In this document: positions 6,834 to 16,978 of the stretch, piece by piece
How positions within the stretch are numbered: the stretch's first letter is position 1
Layout: every line of letters begins with the position of its first letter
DNA from: Lachnospiraceae bacterium UBA3638
Lineage (GTDB): Bacteria; Bacillota; Clostridia; Lachnospirales; Lachnospiraceae
Direction: 5' to 3'
Assembly: GCA_002373595.1 (NCBI GenBank)
Contig: DFKT01000015.1
Location: forward strand, 1-35,839
Length of the DNA stretch: 35,839 bases
Program-made: the position numbers and the translations under genes
Notes under the pieces: generated by a model
What the model was told of the DNA's origin: nothing
The model's input: only the letters and a program-made list of their open reading frames with translations
Databases searched by the model: none

Positions 6834-8060
6834 CTACAGAGTCACTCCGTTTTTCTCAAGAAGAGCTCTCGCGCTCTCCACCGAGTCGACTCCGGTCTTA
6901 TTCTTGATCGGCGCAAATTCCTTTTCTCTTACGACCTCAAAGGGCAGACAGCTGTCCATCTTGTGGATCATATCAAGTACAAGGTTCTCAAATTTAAATC
7001 CGTTGGGCTCCTCGGGCTTAACAGGATTGCCCGCTTCGTCAATATAAGGGATCTTCTTCTCAACAATGTGAAGAGGAAGTTCCTCTCTCACTATGCGCTC
7101 AAGCTCAGGTACATAGAAAAGGTAATTAAGTATAACGCCGAAGTTATATGCGGGCTCTCCCTTTTCATTCTTGGCATCCATGAGTTCATCCGTCATCTCG
7201 TAGTATTCAACTATGGAAGGCTTGCCGTCCTCTAAGCAGATAGCTCCGACTTTCTCATCGCGTGCGGCTTTCTTAACCACCTTTGCTCCGACGGTGCACT
7301 TCTTGGAAATGGTGGCACCCACAAACACCGGATCTGCGATACGCTGAAGCACATTGTCGACCGCGAAGACATTCATCCACTCAATGCCCCACTCATGAAC
7401 CTTGTCGAGAAGACCTGCTTTGTCGAGCGATGCGAACCATCCTCCGTTTCCGTTGGGGGATGTAGATATCCTGCCTTTCTCCTCCATGTACACCTTGCCT
7501 TCATAGTCGGTAGCCGCTGCCATATCCTGCTTGAAGAAGTGTACGAACTCTCCGGGATATCCGAAGAAAGAATGCTCTTTAAGGAAACTGACAGTAGCGT
7601 CATTATTCTTCTCGCTCGTCATCACAAAGAGATGCACGGGGCATCCGGCCTTATTTGTGACATCAAGAAGATTATTGATAAGACATTCGAATATGTACAG
7701 TTTTCTCGTCTTTCCGACATTATACATGCCCTTCGGATTGTCAGATCCGAGTCTGGTGCCCATACCTCCGGCAAGAAGAACTGCTGCCACTTTTCCTGCT
7801 TTTATGGCATCAAGGCCGCACTTCTCAAACTCTGCTGCATTTGCCTCTATTTCAGGGATCTCCATGCATGTAAGGGGAGAGATCACGCCCTTTCCTGCAA
7901 GCTCATCCCTGTGATGAACAGAATCAAGGATCTCAAAATCAGTAATCTCTATCTGATCAAGGAGTCCTTTCTTTTCCTCTTCGCTGAGTTCATCATAGTA
8001 CTTAAAAACATGTTCTTGTCCGTATTTTTTGCATTTTTCAAGTGCCTGTTCGTAATTCAT
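6834..8060 (-). CDS. UDP-sugar pyrophosphorylase, UAP1-like (UDPGP type 1 family)
   Basis: Enzymes of this family join UTP and a sugar-1-phosphate to give UDP-sugar and pyrophosphate. The 408-residue protein has the nucleotide-binding loop LLAGGMGTRLGSDNPKGMYN at about residue 95. Later blocks closely resemble the eukaryotic-type UAP1/AGX group rather than bacterial GalU or GlmU: VDNVLQRIADPVFVG, VGAKVVKK, KKIPYIDEAGNPVKPEEPNG and FEVVREKEFAPIKN. The substrate (glucose-, GlcNAc- or GalNAc-1-phosphate) cannot be read from the sequence. It is immediately followed by galE, which would act on its product. Confidence 0.9.
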   Translation of the reverse strand: MNYEQALEKCKKYGQEHVFKYYDELSEEEKKGLLDQIEITDFEILDSVHHRDELAGKGVISPLTCMEIPEIEANAAEFEKCGLDAIKAGKVAAVLLAGGMGTRLGSDNPKGMYNVGKTRKLYIFECLINNLLDVTNKAGCPVHLFVMTSEKNNDATVSFLKEHSFFGYPGEFVHFFKQDMAAATDYEGKVYMEEKGRISTSPNGNGGWFASLDKAGLLDKVHEWGIEWMNVFAVDNVLQRIADPVFVGATISKKCTVGAKVVKKAARDEKVGAICLEDGKPSIVEYYEMTDELMDAKNEKGEPAYNFGVILNYLFYVPELERIVREELPLHIVEKKIPYIDEAGNPVKPEEPNGFKFENLVLDMIHKMDSCLPFEVVREKEFAPIKNKTGVDSVESARALLEKNGVTL

Positions 8061-8093
8061 TTCATCACCTCTTTTGTTTGTCCGATCACTTCT

Positions 8094-8987
8094 CTAGAGC
8101 ATCAGCGAATCAAGGAAATCTTTCTTTCCCGTATTCCTCAGCAGATAAGCTTTAAGCTCCGGATGAGTGTCCTTAATGTCATTTAATATATTATCAATAT
8201 TTCCGTCGTTAACACAACTTAATTTTACATAAAATTCATACCATTCACGGTCATCGGGATGCCTCTCGAGTATAACTTTCCAGCTCTCTGCGCCGGGTGA
8301 TGCTCCGGCATTGTGTGAAAAGATATAATCATTTATCGTCTCTCTGAGGTTGTCCGCCAGATGCTTATCATTCATGGCTCTGAGCATGCATACTTCCGCC
8401 TTGTCCATCCTTCGTCTGAGCTCATACGCATTCTGATCGCTGCTGCCATAATCCTCCTCGCCGCAGAGTATCTGATGTGAAAACCCCTCACTGTCCGGCT
8501 CGTTCAATATACTGATCAGCCTTGCATCCCACTTCTCATACCATTCGGTTGTACCGATTATCTCAGGATCAACAAGGTATGATGCTTTTACATCCGTGGC
8601 TATCTTTGCAAGAAGAGCGGCTGTCTCCGTATCATCCCTGTCACCGAAAAACACTTTCCTTATCCGCGTGCATCCTAAGAATATATCCTTGCCGACTGTC
8701 GTACGGGGCATCGTAACCTCATCAAGCAGATCGCAATACGCAAAAGCCCAGTCACCTATCTCACGCACACTGTCAGGAAGTGTGATACTTTTAATCTGCT
8801 TCTTTCCTAAGAAAGCTTTTCTTCCGACAGATACCACTCTCGATCCGTCAGAAAGCACTTCCGGAACCAAAGCTTCATAAGGCCTTCCCGCAACTCGCGA
8901 AAGAAACGCCTTTTCCCCGTCCGTTTCAAAGACAAGCTCACCTCCCGGAATACTTATTTCAATTTCTTTTGTCTTAACTCTTTCCAT
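8094..8987 (-). CDS. BspA-type leucine-rich repeat protein
   Basis: The N-terminal half (about 25-130) of this 297-residue protein contains BspA-like LRR_5 repeats, recognisable as VVSVGRKAFLGKKQIKSITL and DSVREIGDWAFAYC. The C-terminal half (about 150-297) is charged and helical, with no motif I recognise and no export signal or membrane span. Unlike most BspA proteins it is therefore probably cytoplasmic. Its ATG directly abuts the stop codon of the AAA ATPase gene (TAAATG), so translation is coupled. The context suggests a substrate or scaffold for the MoxR/VWA pair, but this is inference. Confidence 0.85.
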   Translation of the reverse strand: MERVKTKEIEISIPGGELVFETDGEKAFLSRVAGRPYEALVPEVLSDGSRVVSVGRKAFLGKKQIKSITLPDSVREIGDWAFAYCDLLDEVTMPRTTVGKDIFLGCTRIRKVFFGDRDDTETAALLAKIATDVKASYLVDPEIIGTTEWYEKWDARLISILNEPDSEGFSHQILCGEEDYGSSDQNAYELRRRMDKAEVCMLRAMNDKHLADNLRETINDYIFSHNAGASPGAESWKVILERHPDDREWYEFYVKLSCVNDGNIDNILNDIKDTHPELKAYLLRNTGKKDFLDSLML

Positions 8988-10508
8988 TTATTCCAGATCA
9001 AGCTTTATTATCCTGTCGCGAAGATCGGCACTTCTGTCATATACCATCATCTTCTTACTGTTCTCAACGTATTCATCGCTTCCGAAAGCTGCGATAAAGC
9101 GCGCACTATAGCTTCCGGATGTAAGCGAAGTCGTAAACATCATCTTTTCGTTTCCTTCACCGAAAGCCCCGTCCAGAAAAGCATATACATTTGCTGTCTC
9201 CTGTCTTACGATCTCGGATCTGTCACGTATATCGCCTACGCTCTTTTCATACATCGCCTTTATCGAATCATATGCCGTAATGATGTCGGGCGTACCCATT
9301 CTCTTTACGTTGCTCAATGCATCGCCGAGATATACGAGCGTGCTTTTTTGCTTCTTTTTTTCTGAGGGAGAGAGCGAACCTGCTCTCTCAAGTGATGTCA
9401 TCTTTTTCTGAAGATCACCTATCGCTTTTTCCAATATATCCTCAGCACTGTCATTTCCTGTCTGCGCGCCTGCTGCTTCCTTTACCTGTCTGAACACCTT
9501 TCCGGCTTCGGAGATCACATCTGTCTTCTCCATCACATCGCGCATATCCGCACCCACACGGTCGGACAGCATACCCGTTACTGCTACTTTCTCATCAAGC
9601 GAGGCTCTGTCGGCAACGAGATAAGCCTCTTCGAAAGGTCCTTCGGATAATATGCGATCGATATTGTATTCTCTGTTGTATTTCCTGTAGAGATCGTAAT
9701 ATGCGGAAAATTCCGCAGCTACATTTCCGCTCCTGATATATTGAGATATGAGTTCCTCAGTCACCTCCAGCCCTTCTTCCTCATACAGATATATGATCTG
9801 AGAGAGATCCTCCCAGCCTCTGGCTGTCACATATCCGCGTCCTTCGGCCGTGGTCTCCATGAGATAGAAGTACTCTCTCTTCATGTCAAGGAATCCCATG
9901 ATTGCACCGTGTATCTGCCTTTCCTTTGCATATACTCTCCATGCGGGAAGATCAGCCTCCACTTCAAGAACTTTTAGTCTGTCCATGGTCACCACATCAA
10001 ATTCACGCACACTCCTGTTATACTCAGGTGGATTGCCGGCGGTTACTATGACCCAGCCCTCCGGCACGCGATGTCTGCCGAATACTTTGTACTGCAGGAA
10101 CTGCAGCATAGAGGGTGCCAGCGTCTCCGATACGCAGTTTATCTCATCAAGGAATAGTATCCCTTCCTTTACCCCGCTGATCTCCATAGTCTCATATACG
10201 GAAGCGATGATCTCACTCATCGTGTATTCCGACACGGAATATTCCTCACCGTCATAGTTCTTTTTTTCTATATACGGAAGACCCAGGGCCGACTGTCTGG
10301 TATGATGCGTCATAGAATATGACACCAGCGCTATGCCTAGTTCCGATGCGACCTGCTCCATTATCGCGGTCTTACCTATACCCGGAGCGCCAAGCAAAAA
10401 CACAGGTCTCTGTCTTACGACAGGTATGCGATAGTCCCCGAATTCATCTTTTTTGAGGTACATCTTTACCGTATTTTTTATTGTTTCTTTTGCCTGTGAG
10501 ATATTCAT
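8988..10508 (-). CDS. MoxR-type AAA+ ATPase
   Basis: This 506-residue protein has a MoxR-like AAA+ module in its first 260 residues: Walker A GAPGIGKT (40-47), Walker B GILFLDEIN (about 118), and a sensor-1-like VIVTAGNPPEYN. The C-terminal half (300-506) is helical and unassigned. MoxR ATPases usually act with VWA-domain partners to remodel or insert cofactors into client proteins. Here the preceding gene is such a VWA protein, one base away (its stop ends just before this ATG), and the LRR gene follows without a gap. The client is unknown. Confidence 0.93.
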   Translation of the reverse strand: MNISQAKETIKNTVKMYLKKDEFGDYRIPVVRQRPVFLLGAPGIGKTAIMEQVASELGIALVSYSMTHHTRQSALGLPYIEKKNYDGEEYSVSEYTMSEIIASVYETMEISGVKEGILFLDEINCVSETLAPSMLQFLQYKVFGRHRVPEGWVIVTAGNPPEYNRSVREFDVVTMDRLKVLEVEADLPAWRVYAKERQIHGAIMGFLDMKREYFYLMETTAEGRGYVTARGWEDLSQIIYLYEEEGLEVTEELISQYIRSGNVAAEFSAYYDLYRKYNREYNIDRILSEGPFEEAYLVADRASLDEKVAVTGMLSDRVGADMRDVMEKTDVISEAGKVFRQVKEAAGAQTGNDSAEDILEKAIGDLQKKMTSLERAGSLSPSEKKKQKSTLVYLGDALSNVKRMGTPDIITAYDSIKAMYEKSVGDIRDRSEIVRQETANVYAFLDGAFGEGNEKMMFTTSLTSGSYSARFIAAFGSDEYVENSKKMMVYDRSADLRDRIIKLDLE

Positions 10509-10509
10509 T

Positions 10510-11856
10510 TCAATTCTCCTGATCTGTATCGCTTACACTTCCGGCTCTTTGCAGGTCATCCTCATCCAACACTGTGCATATTGCCCAGGCAGGAACCTTC
10601 GGTCTGTTTATATCCTCTCCGGGAAAAGCAAATACCGCGTCATATCCCGGTGCCTTGTGTGGATATATCCCATATCCGTCCGTGAAATATATTACTCCCT
10701 TGAGATCAGTAAATTCCCTGTTTCTTACCAGTTCATCGACATATTCAAACGCCGGTCTGAAGTCTGTTGCACCCATGCCTGTGAGTTTTCCGTTCCTGAT
10801 AAAATTCTCAAGTTCTTCTCTGTCAGTTATCCTGATATCGCTCTTTACATCGCTGTCACATTGCAGGATATGTATACAGACCTTTGAAAAGTATGAATCA
10901 CTGTTTTTCAGTATATCAGCAGTCTTCCTTAAAAATCCGGAAACAGTCTCTCCCTTGGTGGATGCGGAAGTATCTATGATTATCGCGAAATCCTTTATCT
11001 TCTTGTCTTCCCTGTATTCCAGAGGTTCGATCAGAGGCATATTCCCATATGTCTCCAGACCGTAGGTATAATATATATAATCAAACTCATCCTCACTGGC
11101 TTTCATATACTCGCCTGATACGGAAAATCTGCGCAGCACCGCCGAGTAATTTACCTTCTTTCTGCCGGCGAGTTCAATATTCTCTTTCAATGGATCCGCT
11201 TCCTTTGATGCCGAAGACGATGAATTGATCCCTGCCGATATCTGCCTGCTGATCTTTTTCCACATCTCTTCATTTATGAAGAGTTCTTCCTGCGGGACCC
11301 GCCTCCAGACAGTATGAGAATCACGTTTAAATATCTGCGTATACTCGTGGATCATCCTCTCGGACGGCGGATCATTGGAAAAGTACCTGTATATCCGGTC
11401 TGCGCTGAGACCACCCGCATCCTTGAAGATCATCGCCACAACGGACTTTGCCGCGGCATCGGTATCCAACTCATATCCCGCCTTCAGATCGCTCAGTATA
11501 GCGCTTTCTGTCGATATATCACATGCCAGATCCCAAAGCTCAGGGTTCAGTTTATCCGCAGCGAAAAGATGTCCAAAAACAGGATGCAGGATCGTATGGA
11601 GATATGTTCTGGTCAGTCTTACCGGATCGTCCCTTTGAAGCTTGAGAACGAGAACAGGATCATAGTAAATGCTCCTGCCGTCGGTTTGGAAGCCTTCGCT
11701 CCCTTCCGTCACAGCGATATTCGAAAGCGCAGGTGCAAAGAATCTGTATTGCATTAAAAGGGATTCCTCGGACAATTTCATGGACTCCCCAGCCAGATCC
11801 GATATTCTCTTTTTATCGATCTCTGATGACTGCATCCGCTCTCTCTGTGCTCTCAT
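10510..11856 (-). CDS. DUF2201-type putative metallopeptidase/VWA-like protein
   Basis: The product (about 448 residues) combines an N-terminal region with LHTILHPVFGHLF, where HTxxHxxxxH resembles the degenerate metalloprotease motif of DUF2201_N, and a C-terminal VWA-like domain. That domain shows a MIDAS-like DTSAST (IIIDTSASTKGET) and GVIYFTDGYGIYP. An upstream TTG at 11865 keeps the frame open but lies inside the T run of a terminator. ATG 11856 is chosen; ATG 11835, behind AGAGAG, is also possible. VWA proteins of this kind pair with MoxR ATPases, here encoded one base downstream. Peptidase activity is doubtful, because the first motif position is HT rather than HE. Confidence 0.88.
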   Translation of the reverse strand: MRAQRERMQSSEIDKKRISDLAGESMKLSEESLLMQYRFFAPALSNIAVTEGSEGFQTDGRSIYYDPVLVLKLQRDDPVRLTRTYLHTILHPVFGHLFAADKLNPELWDLACDISTESAILSDLKAGYELDTDAAAKSVVAMIFKDAGGLSADRIYRYFSNDPPSERMIHEYTQIFKRDSHTVWRRVPQEELFINEEMWKKISRQISAGINSSSSASKEADPLKENIELAGRKKVNYSAVLRRFSVSGEYMKASEDEFDYIYYTYGLETYGNMPLIEPLEYREDKKIKDFAIIIDTSASTKGETVSGFLRKTADILKNSDSYFSKVCIHILQCDSDVKSDIRITDREELENFIRNGKLTGMGATDFRPAFEYVDELVRNREFTDLKGVIYFTDGYGIYPHKAPGYDAVFAFPGEDINRPKVPAWAICTVLDEDDLQRAGSVSDTDQEN

Positions 11857-11863
11857 TCTTTGC

Positions 11864-11899
11864 AAAAAAGGGGCTCGCGCCTACGGCGGAACCCCTTTT
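11864..11899 (-). terminator. intrinsic terminator after the chemoreceptor gene
   Basis: On the minus strand AAAAGGGG (11892-11899) pairs with CCCCTTTT, and the stem extends through TTC and CGCC/GGCG to a GTA loop with one bulged base, ending in six T (a11864-a11869). It would end the three-chemoreceptor transcript. It lies directly before the start of the VWA gene, so it must be bypassed, or act as an attenuator, for that operon. Confidence 0.88.
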
Positions 11900-11915
11900 G
11901 ATCTTTAAAGACAGG

Positions 11916-11943
11916 TTTATAAAGTATTACTTGAAGAATGCAA
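11916..11943 (-). promoter_or_regulatory. candidate promoter of the VWA-MoxR operon, upstream of a terminator
   Basis: TTGCAT (11938-11943) and TATAAA (11916-11921) are spaced by 16 bases and overlap the end of the chemoreceptor gene. No promoter-like sequence is visible between the terminator and the VWA start. Transcription of the operon would therefore begin here and run through the terminator hairpin, or come by read-through. The motif match is moderate. Confidence 0.4.
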
Positions 11944-13624
11944 CTGCATCGTTGAGGTTCTTGGCAAGATCGTTCATATCCTTCATCTTGTCTGCAATCT
12001 CAGCAACGCTTGCTGCTATGCTCTCAACGCTTGCGCTAACCTCCTGGTTACTTGCCGCATTCTCCTCGGAGATAGCGGAAAGGTCGCTTACGTTGGATAC
12101 GATCTGTTCCTTGATGGTGCGGAGCGAACCGGTCATGCTGTCGATCTGCTCAATGCTCTCTACGCTCTGGCCGATAGCCTCGTTAAGCTTGGTGAAGCTG
12201 TCCTGAGCTGCAGAGATCTCAGCCTGCTCATCGGTCATTGCGCTCATGATCTCACTTGCAAGCTTAACCGAAGTCTCGGAGTTGGCAAGGATCTCTTCTG
12301 CAATGCCCTTGATGGTAGCTGCGCTTGCATTGGACTGCTCTGAAAGCTGGCTGATGCTGTCTGCAACGACTGCGAATCCCTTACCTGCCTCACCTGCTCT
12401 TGCAGCCTCGATGGAAGCGTTGAGCGAAAGGAGCTTGGTCTGGCTGGCGATATCGATGATAAGCTCGATAGCCTCGTTAACCTTGGTGATGGAATCATTG
12501 GTAAGAAGGATCTGCTTGTTGATGGACTCAACGGCACTTACGCTGCTCTGGGAGCTCTTCATGACCGTCTTCATCTTCTCGGAAGCCTCGATGCTTATCT
12601 TGCGCATGTCGTTAGCATTAGCATTGAGGGATTCGATATTCTCGCTGATATCGGATACGGTAGCATCCATATCAACTGCCTGAGAGTTTACATCCTGTAC
12701 GTTCTCAGCCATGCTCTGTGCGGTCGTAGCAAGCTCGCCGACTGCTGTACTGATCTGAGCTGCAGAGGATGAACTGTTGTCGGAGAGTTCACGGACAACT
12801 TCTGCATTCTGAGCGAGCTCATCGGAATTATCCTTGATGGTCTGAACGGTATCTCTAAGGGTGTTCTTCATACGGTTGATGGAGTTGATCATATTTACGT
12901 TCTCGGTTACGCCGCTGGTAGCGGTAACGGGAGAAGTAAGATCTCCGTCCGCAACAACGTTAAGGTCCTCGCTGATCGCGACAGGTGCCTGACGAACCTT
13001 GAATGCAAAGAGTATAACAAGTACTGCGAAGAAAATAACAAGTATTAAACCTATTACAAGGATAGGTCCGATGACAGCGCTTACCGCAGCGGATACCGCT
13101 TCATTGGTCTGGCCGACAAAGGTCATACCTACGATCTCGCCGTTGATCCTGATGGGCAAATAATCAACATAGTATTTCTTGCCGCCAATCTCGATGCCAT
13201 CCTGCTGGAAGTGCTGTCCTCCCCTTAAGCAGGTATTGATAGCAGCCTCACCGGCCTTGGTTCCCTCATTTCTGCCGTTGGGAGCACTTCCGGGGAGTGA
13301 TGTGATCGCACGGGTGTCGCCTACGAATACAGTAAGCTGAAGTCCCTTACCGGTAAGCGAATCTACATAGGTGTGATCAGCGCCTTCCTTGGTAAATACT
13401 TCAACACCGCCTTCCTCGTTGATCTCGGTGACAGCCCACTCGTTGAACATGGTGTTAGCCACTTCGAGTTTCTCGACGATGTTGCTCTGCACCTCGTTCC
13501 TTACCTTACTCGTGACTACGAGCAGTACGACAACTGCGAAAATCACGATTGGGATCATTCCGAAGAGCATGAGCATCTTCATGTAATTGAATCCGCCTGA
13601 TTTGTTTTGATTTGTACTAGCCAT
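11927..13624 (-). CDS. methyl-accepting chemotaxis protein with single Cache domain
   Basis: This 565-residue chemoreceptor has a first membrane span (about 15-40), an extracellular region (40-180) ending in [20 protein letters not shown], typical of a single Cache sensor, a second span (about 186-210), a HAMP segment and a long helical signalling domain. The kinase-control tip is conserved: [20 protein letters not shown]. No C-terminal CheR-docking pentapeptide is present. It senses an extracellular ligand and controls CheA; the ligand is unknown. It is 49 bases after the second receptor gene and ends at a strong terminator. Confidence 0.95.
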   Translation of the reverse strand: MASTNQNKSGGFNYMKMLMLFGMIPIVIFAVVVLLVVTSKVRNEVQSNIVEKLEVANTMFNEWAVTEINEEGGVEVFTKEGADHTYVDSLTGKGLQLTVFVGDTRAITSLPGSAPNGRNEGTKAGEAAINTCLRGGQHFQQDGIEIGGKKYYVDYLPIRINGEIVGMTFVGQTNEAVSAAVSAVIGPILVIGLILVIFFAVLVILFAFKVRQAPVAISEDLNVVADGDLTSPVTATSGVTENVNMINSINRMKNTLRDTVQTIKDNSDELAQNAEVVRELSDNSSSSAAQISTAVGELATTAQSMAENVQDVNSQAVDMDATVSDISENIESLNANANDMRKISIEASEKMKTVMKSSQSSVSAVESINKQILLTNDSITKVNEAIELIIDIASQTKLLSLNASIEAARAGEAGKGFAVVADSISQLSEQSNASAATIKGIAEEILANSETSVKLASEIMSAMTDEQAEISAAQDSFTKLNEAIGQSVESIEQIDSMTGSLRTIKEQIVSNVSDLSAISEENAASNQEVSASVESIAASVAEIADKMKDMNDLAKNLNDAVAFFK

Positions 13625-13673
13625 CCTGACCTCCCTGTCTCTTTAAGAGTTTTTATTTAATGTTTTAACATTA

Positions 13674-15371
13674 TCAAAGTTTGAAGTAGCTTATCGTATC
13701 AGCAAGTTCCTTGGAGAGATCCTGAAGTTTCGAAGCGGAGTTGCTGATAATGGTAAATGTTGCGTTGAGCTCTTCCATGGAAGCGTTCGTCTCCTGAGTG
13801 GAAGCTGCATTCTCCTCGGAGATCGCGGACAGATCGGAGATGATCTCCGTGAGTCCGTTCTTCGCGCTGTTGAGCTGTGCAACCTGATCGTTGATGCTTG
13901 CGGAGGTGTCTCTTACGTTTGCAACGTTTCCGGACATGGTCTCCATATTCTCTCTGGTAGAATCAAGCTGTGCTGCCTGCACATCGAAGCTCTCATTGAG
14001 TTTCTCGAGAACGCTTACCGAAGATGCTGCGTTAGCAAGGAGCTTCTCTACGATACCTTTTATCTTGTTTGCGGAGTCGCTCGACTGATCTGCAAGAGCT
14101 CTGATCTCATCGGCTACGACTGCAAATCCCTTTCCTGCCTCTCCTGCTCTGGCTGCCTCTATGGAAGCATTGAGTGAAAGGAGATTGGTCTGGCTTGCAA
14201 TATCGGTGATCGCCTGAGTGAATTCGGAGATTGTCTTTGCCGACTCATTGGTGGAGTTGATAGTCTCTCCGATATCCTTAACGGACGCGGTAACCTCCCC
14301 GCTCTGGCGGATGAGCTTATCAAGAGCATCCATTGCCTTGTCGCAGGCATCCTTCATCTCTGCCGCATAAGAATCCATCTCGTGTACATTGTCAGTAATG
14401 TTCTCGATATTTCTTCCGATGTCATCCATATCGCCGGCAGCGTTCTCAACGCTCTCTGCCTGTCCGACCGCACCCTTGGAGATCTCACCGACTGCATCGG
14501 TAACCTGATCGGAAGCTGCCGATGCCTGACCTGCGGACTCTGCGAGTTCGGAACTTGAATTATCGAGTTCTCCGGATGCGTTCTGTGATCTGCTGATAAC
14601 ATCGCGGAGCTTATCGCTGAGTGACTCAACGCCCTCTGCGATAATACCAAGTTCATCTTTGCGTGCCACAAGAACAGGATCGACCCTAACTGCAAGATTT
14701 CCGCTTGCGAGGTCATCAACATTCTTTGCGATCTCTTTCATGAATACAGAATACTTCTTGGAAACAAGGAATCCGATGACTACCATAACTATGGTAGTTG
14801 CGGTCATGATAGCAAGAAGAGTAGCTATCTTCTTGTTCATCTCGGCATTGATATCGGATGCGGGGCGTCCCGCAAAGAAACATCCGTAATATGATCCGTT
14901 TACTGTGAAAGGGGTGTAATAGACGTAATATTTCTCGTTGTTGATCACGGTCTTGAAATCCGCGAAATCTTTCCCTGACCTTACGGAATTGTAAGCAGCA
15001 TCTCCGATGTCCTTGCCTTTCATTCCGTCTATGGTAGTCATACGACGAGTCTTGTCTTTGATGACCGTGAACTCCAGACCGGTATCTGCAGACATGCGAT
15101 CGATATACTTCTGGAAGTCATCTTCCATATCCCATTCGCCCTTAAAAAGGACACCGTCTTCCTCATGCCAGTCACCTTCATACATAAAGTCCGCCGCATC
15201 TTCAAGCTGCATGCAGGCCGCTTTAAGCACTTCCACGCCCATGTCGTGGTATGAGCCTTCGATCTGCTTGTATGCAGTGATGCAAAGAAGCAGTGACATA
15301 ATGAGAAGTCCCGCTATTGCAATGAGAACCACCTGACCAATAAGTCGTCTGTTCTTTTCCGTCTTCTTCAT
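13674..15371 (-). CDS. methyl-accepting chemotaxis protein with Cache-like sensor
   Basis: The frame extends to a TTG at 15386, but that codon lies in the GGAGGT ribosome binding site of ATG 15371, which is the better start ([19 protein letters not shown]). The 565-residue product has span one (about 10-30), an extracellular sensor ending in [20 protein letters not shown], span two (about 183-205), HAMP, and the signalling tip [20 protein letters not shown]. Length and plan equal the neighbouring receptor, so the two look like diverged duplicates. A small AATGTT/AACATT stem follows the stop. It has its own promoter in the gap after the third receptor gene. Confidence 0.95.
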   Translation of the reverse strand: MKKTEKNRRLIGQVVLIAIAGLLIMSLLLCITAYKQIEGSYHDMGVEVLKAACMQLEDAADFMYEGDWHEEDGVLFKGEWDMEDDFQKYIDRMSADTGLEFTVIKDKTRRMTTIDGMKGKDIGDAAYNSVRSGKDFADFKTVINNEKYYVYYTPFTVNGSYYGCFFAGRPASDINAEMNKKIATLLAIMTATTIVMVVIGFLVSKKYSVFMKEIAKNVDDLASGNLAVRVDPVLVARKDELGIIAEGVESLSDKLRDVISRSQNASGELDNSSSELAESAGQASAASDQVTDAVGEISKGAVGQAESVENAAGDMDDIGRNIENITDNVHEMDSYAAEMKDACDKAMDALDKLIRQSGEVTASVKDIGETINSTNESAKTISEFTQAITDIASQTNLLSLNASIEAARAGEAGKGFAVVADEIRALADQSSDSANKIKGIVEKLLANAASSVSVLEKLNESFDVQAAQLDSTRENMETMSGNVANVRDTSASINDQVAQLNSAKNGLTEIISDLSAISEENAASTQETNASMEELNATFTIISNSASKLQDLSKELADTISYFKL

Positions 15372-15460
15372 AGAACCTACCTCCAAGTAATTGTATTACT
15401 GCCTGACAATTCGGAACATGGTACGGCTGAATATGAATCTTCTATATAAAACTAACAGAC

Positions 15461-15489
15461 ATTTTACCTTTTTTTGCATAAAAATGCAA
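15461..15489 (-). promoter_or_regulatory. sigma-A-like promoter for the second chemoreceptor gene
   Basis: TTGCAT (15484-15489) and TAAAAT (15461-15466) are exactly 17 bases apart, with an A-rich spacer. The leader to ATG 15371 is about 85 bases. It does not resemble a flagellar sigma-28 promoter. Confidence 0.6.
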
Positions 15490-15520
15490 GTATTGTGCGA
15501 TTATAAGCGGTTTGGGACGG

Positions 15521-16837
15521 TCAGGCCCCCACAAATCTGCCGACGATATCATGCAGCGCATCGGCACAATCCTTTACTTCCGCCACTTTGGCCGATGTCA
15601 TGCTCATATCGCTGACCATTTCCGTCGTCTTGTCCGCTATATCCGCAACACCGTCTGAAGTCTCTCCGACAGCGGTATTGATGGATGATATCGTGCCCGT
15701 GATATTCTTCATGGCAATGATCAGATCGTCCACAGCATTCTTGATGCTTACCATACTGTCCTTGAACATATCGGCGTCATCCTGATACTGCTCTCCCACC
15801 TTCTGGAAGGATTCATAATCGCCCAGGACGGTATTCTCAAGGAAATCCCCCATCTCTTCCATACATTTCTGCATCTGAGATACTGCGTCATTAACCTCGC
15901 CCACTATCGAATTGATATCGGCAACTGCGGACGATGTATCATTTGCAAGATTTCCTATCTCCGTTGCTACGACTGCAAATCCCTTGCCTGCCTCTCCGGC
16001 TCTTGCGGCTTCGATAGAAGCATTGAGTGCAAGAAGTCTGGTCTGCGAAGATATGGACATGATGGTACCGGTAAGTTCGTTTATCCTCTCGACAGCTTTC
16101 GAGCTCTCTATCGCAGCATCGGAATCCTTCCTGACATCATCATATTTGCGTCTTGTTGCCGTTGCTGCAGTGGTCGTAGTCTTCTTAAGCTTGGTCGCCC
16201 TCTCCATTACTTCCTCGGACATAAGCGTTCCGTCATTCGCCATCATCTCTATCTGGTGCGTGGAATTCTGTGCCGCACTGATATCTCCGGCGATATTGTC
16301 TATAGAGGAAGCACACTCCGCCATGGAAGCCGCAAGCTCCTCGGTGGTCGCAGAATTATCGGAACACATTCCGCTTACTATATCCGTAGTCTCCTCAAGC
16401 CCGGTGATATCCGCCTTGATCAGATCGGAGCTCTTATCTATCTCATTGATGATACCGCGCAGGTTGGCTCTCATAACGCGGACCGACCTGGCTATCGCGC
16501 CGAACTCACCCTTTCTTTTAACGAGCTTCTCGGCACCGGGATATCTCCTGAAATCAAATTCCGAGACCCTGTCGATTATCTTTACAACTTCCCTTAAGGG
16601 GTCGAACATCTTATGCACGACGGCAAGTATAAGTATCGATGCGATCACTATCGAGATCACATCCACCGCTATAACCGTGCTCTTTGCCGCACCGCCGGTC
16701 GCGGTCACGGATACTATGATCACAATGACGGTCAGTATCCCCGTTACCATCAGGGCTATCCTGGTTGGAAACGAATTAATGAAGCTGACTTTTTCGCCCG
16801 CTGTGTCAGTCTGACCCGAGCTGTACTGATCTGACAT
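15521..16837 (-). CDS. methyl-accepting chemotaxis protein without an extracellular sensor
   Basis: This 438-residue receptor has two adjacent membrane spans (about 25-47 and 56-76) joined by only a few residues (GGAAKST), so there is no extracellular ligand domain. A HAMP segment (about 77-130) and a full signalling domain with [20 protein letters not shown] follow. Such receptors usually sense membrane state, energy or cytoplasmic cues, or act through a partner; which applies here cannot be told. The start ATG has AGAGAGGTAG upstream, and the gene has its own promoter. It is the first of three receptor genes on this strand. Confidence 0.93.
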   Translation of the reverse strand: MSDQYSSGQTDTAGEKVSFINSFPTRIALMVTGILTVIVIIVSVTATGGAAKSTVIAVDVISIVIASILILAVVHKMFDPLREVVKIIDRVSEFDFRRYPGAEKLVKRKGEFGAIARSVRVMRANLRGIINEIDKSSDLIKADITGLEETTDIVSGMCSDNSATTEELAASMAECASSIDNIAGDISAAQNSTHQIEMMANDGTLMSEEVMERATKLKKTTTTAATATRRKYDDVRKDSDAAIESSKAVERINELTGTIMSISSQTRLLALNASIEAARAGEAGKGFAVVATEIGNLANDTSSAVADINSIVGEVNDAVSQMQKCMEEMGDFLENTVLGDYESFQKVGEQYQDDADMFKDSMVSIKNAVDDLIIAMKNITGTISSINTAVGETSDGVADIADKTTEMVSDMSMTSAKVAEVKDCADALHDIVGRFVGA

Positions 16838-16875
16838 AGAACTACCTCTCTTTCCCGGAGAACATTGTATATAAA

Positions 16876-16904
16876 ATTATACATCCAAGCCCTATTTATA
16901 ACAA
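16876..16904 (-). promoter_or_regulatory. promoter of the sensorless chemoreceptor gene
   Basis: TTGTTA (16899-16904) and a consensus TATAAT (16876-16881) are 17 bases apart. It is back to back with the promoter of the DHH gene; the two -35 regions are only seven bases apart. Confidence 0.7.
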
Positions 16905-16911
16905 GAAATAT

Positions 16912-16940
16912 ATGACAATGAACATCCTTTATGTTATAAT
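16912..16940 (+). promoter_or_regulatory. promoter of the DHH phosphoesterase gene
   Basis: ATGACA (16912-16917, one mismatch to consensus) and TATAAT (16935-16940) are exactly 17 bases apart, about 39 bases before the start codon. Confidence 0.78.
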
Positions 16941-16978
16941 GTTACAAAGTTTGTTCTGAATAATTTAGGAGGCATGGA

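Noticed and set aside
7395..8186. Plus-strand open frame of 263 codons
   Set aside because: Antisense to the UAP1-like gene and running into the LRR gene; no ribosome binding site and no recognisable protein.
11857..11865. TTG start for the VWA gene at 11865
   Set aside because: The codon lies in the T run of a terminator and has no ribosome binding site; ATG 11856 or 11835 is more plausible.
15912..16814. Plus-strand open frame of 300 codons
   Set aside because: Entirely antisense to the third chemoreceptor; Ser/Ile/Ala-rich low-complexity translation typical of the complement of a helical signalling domain.
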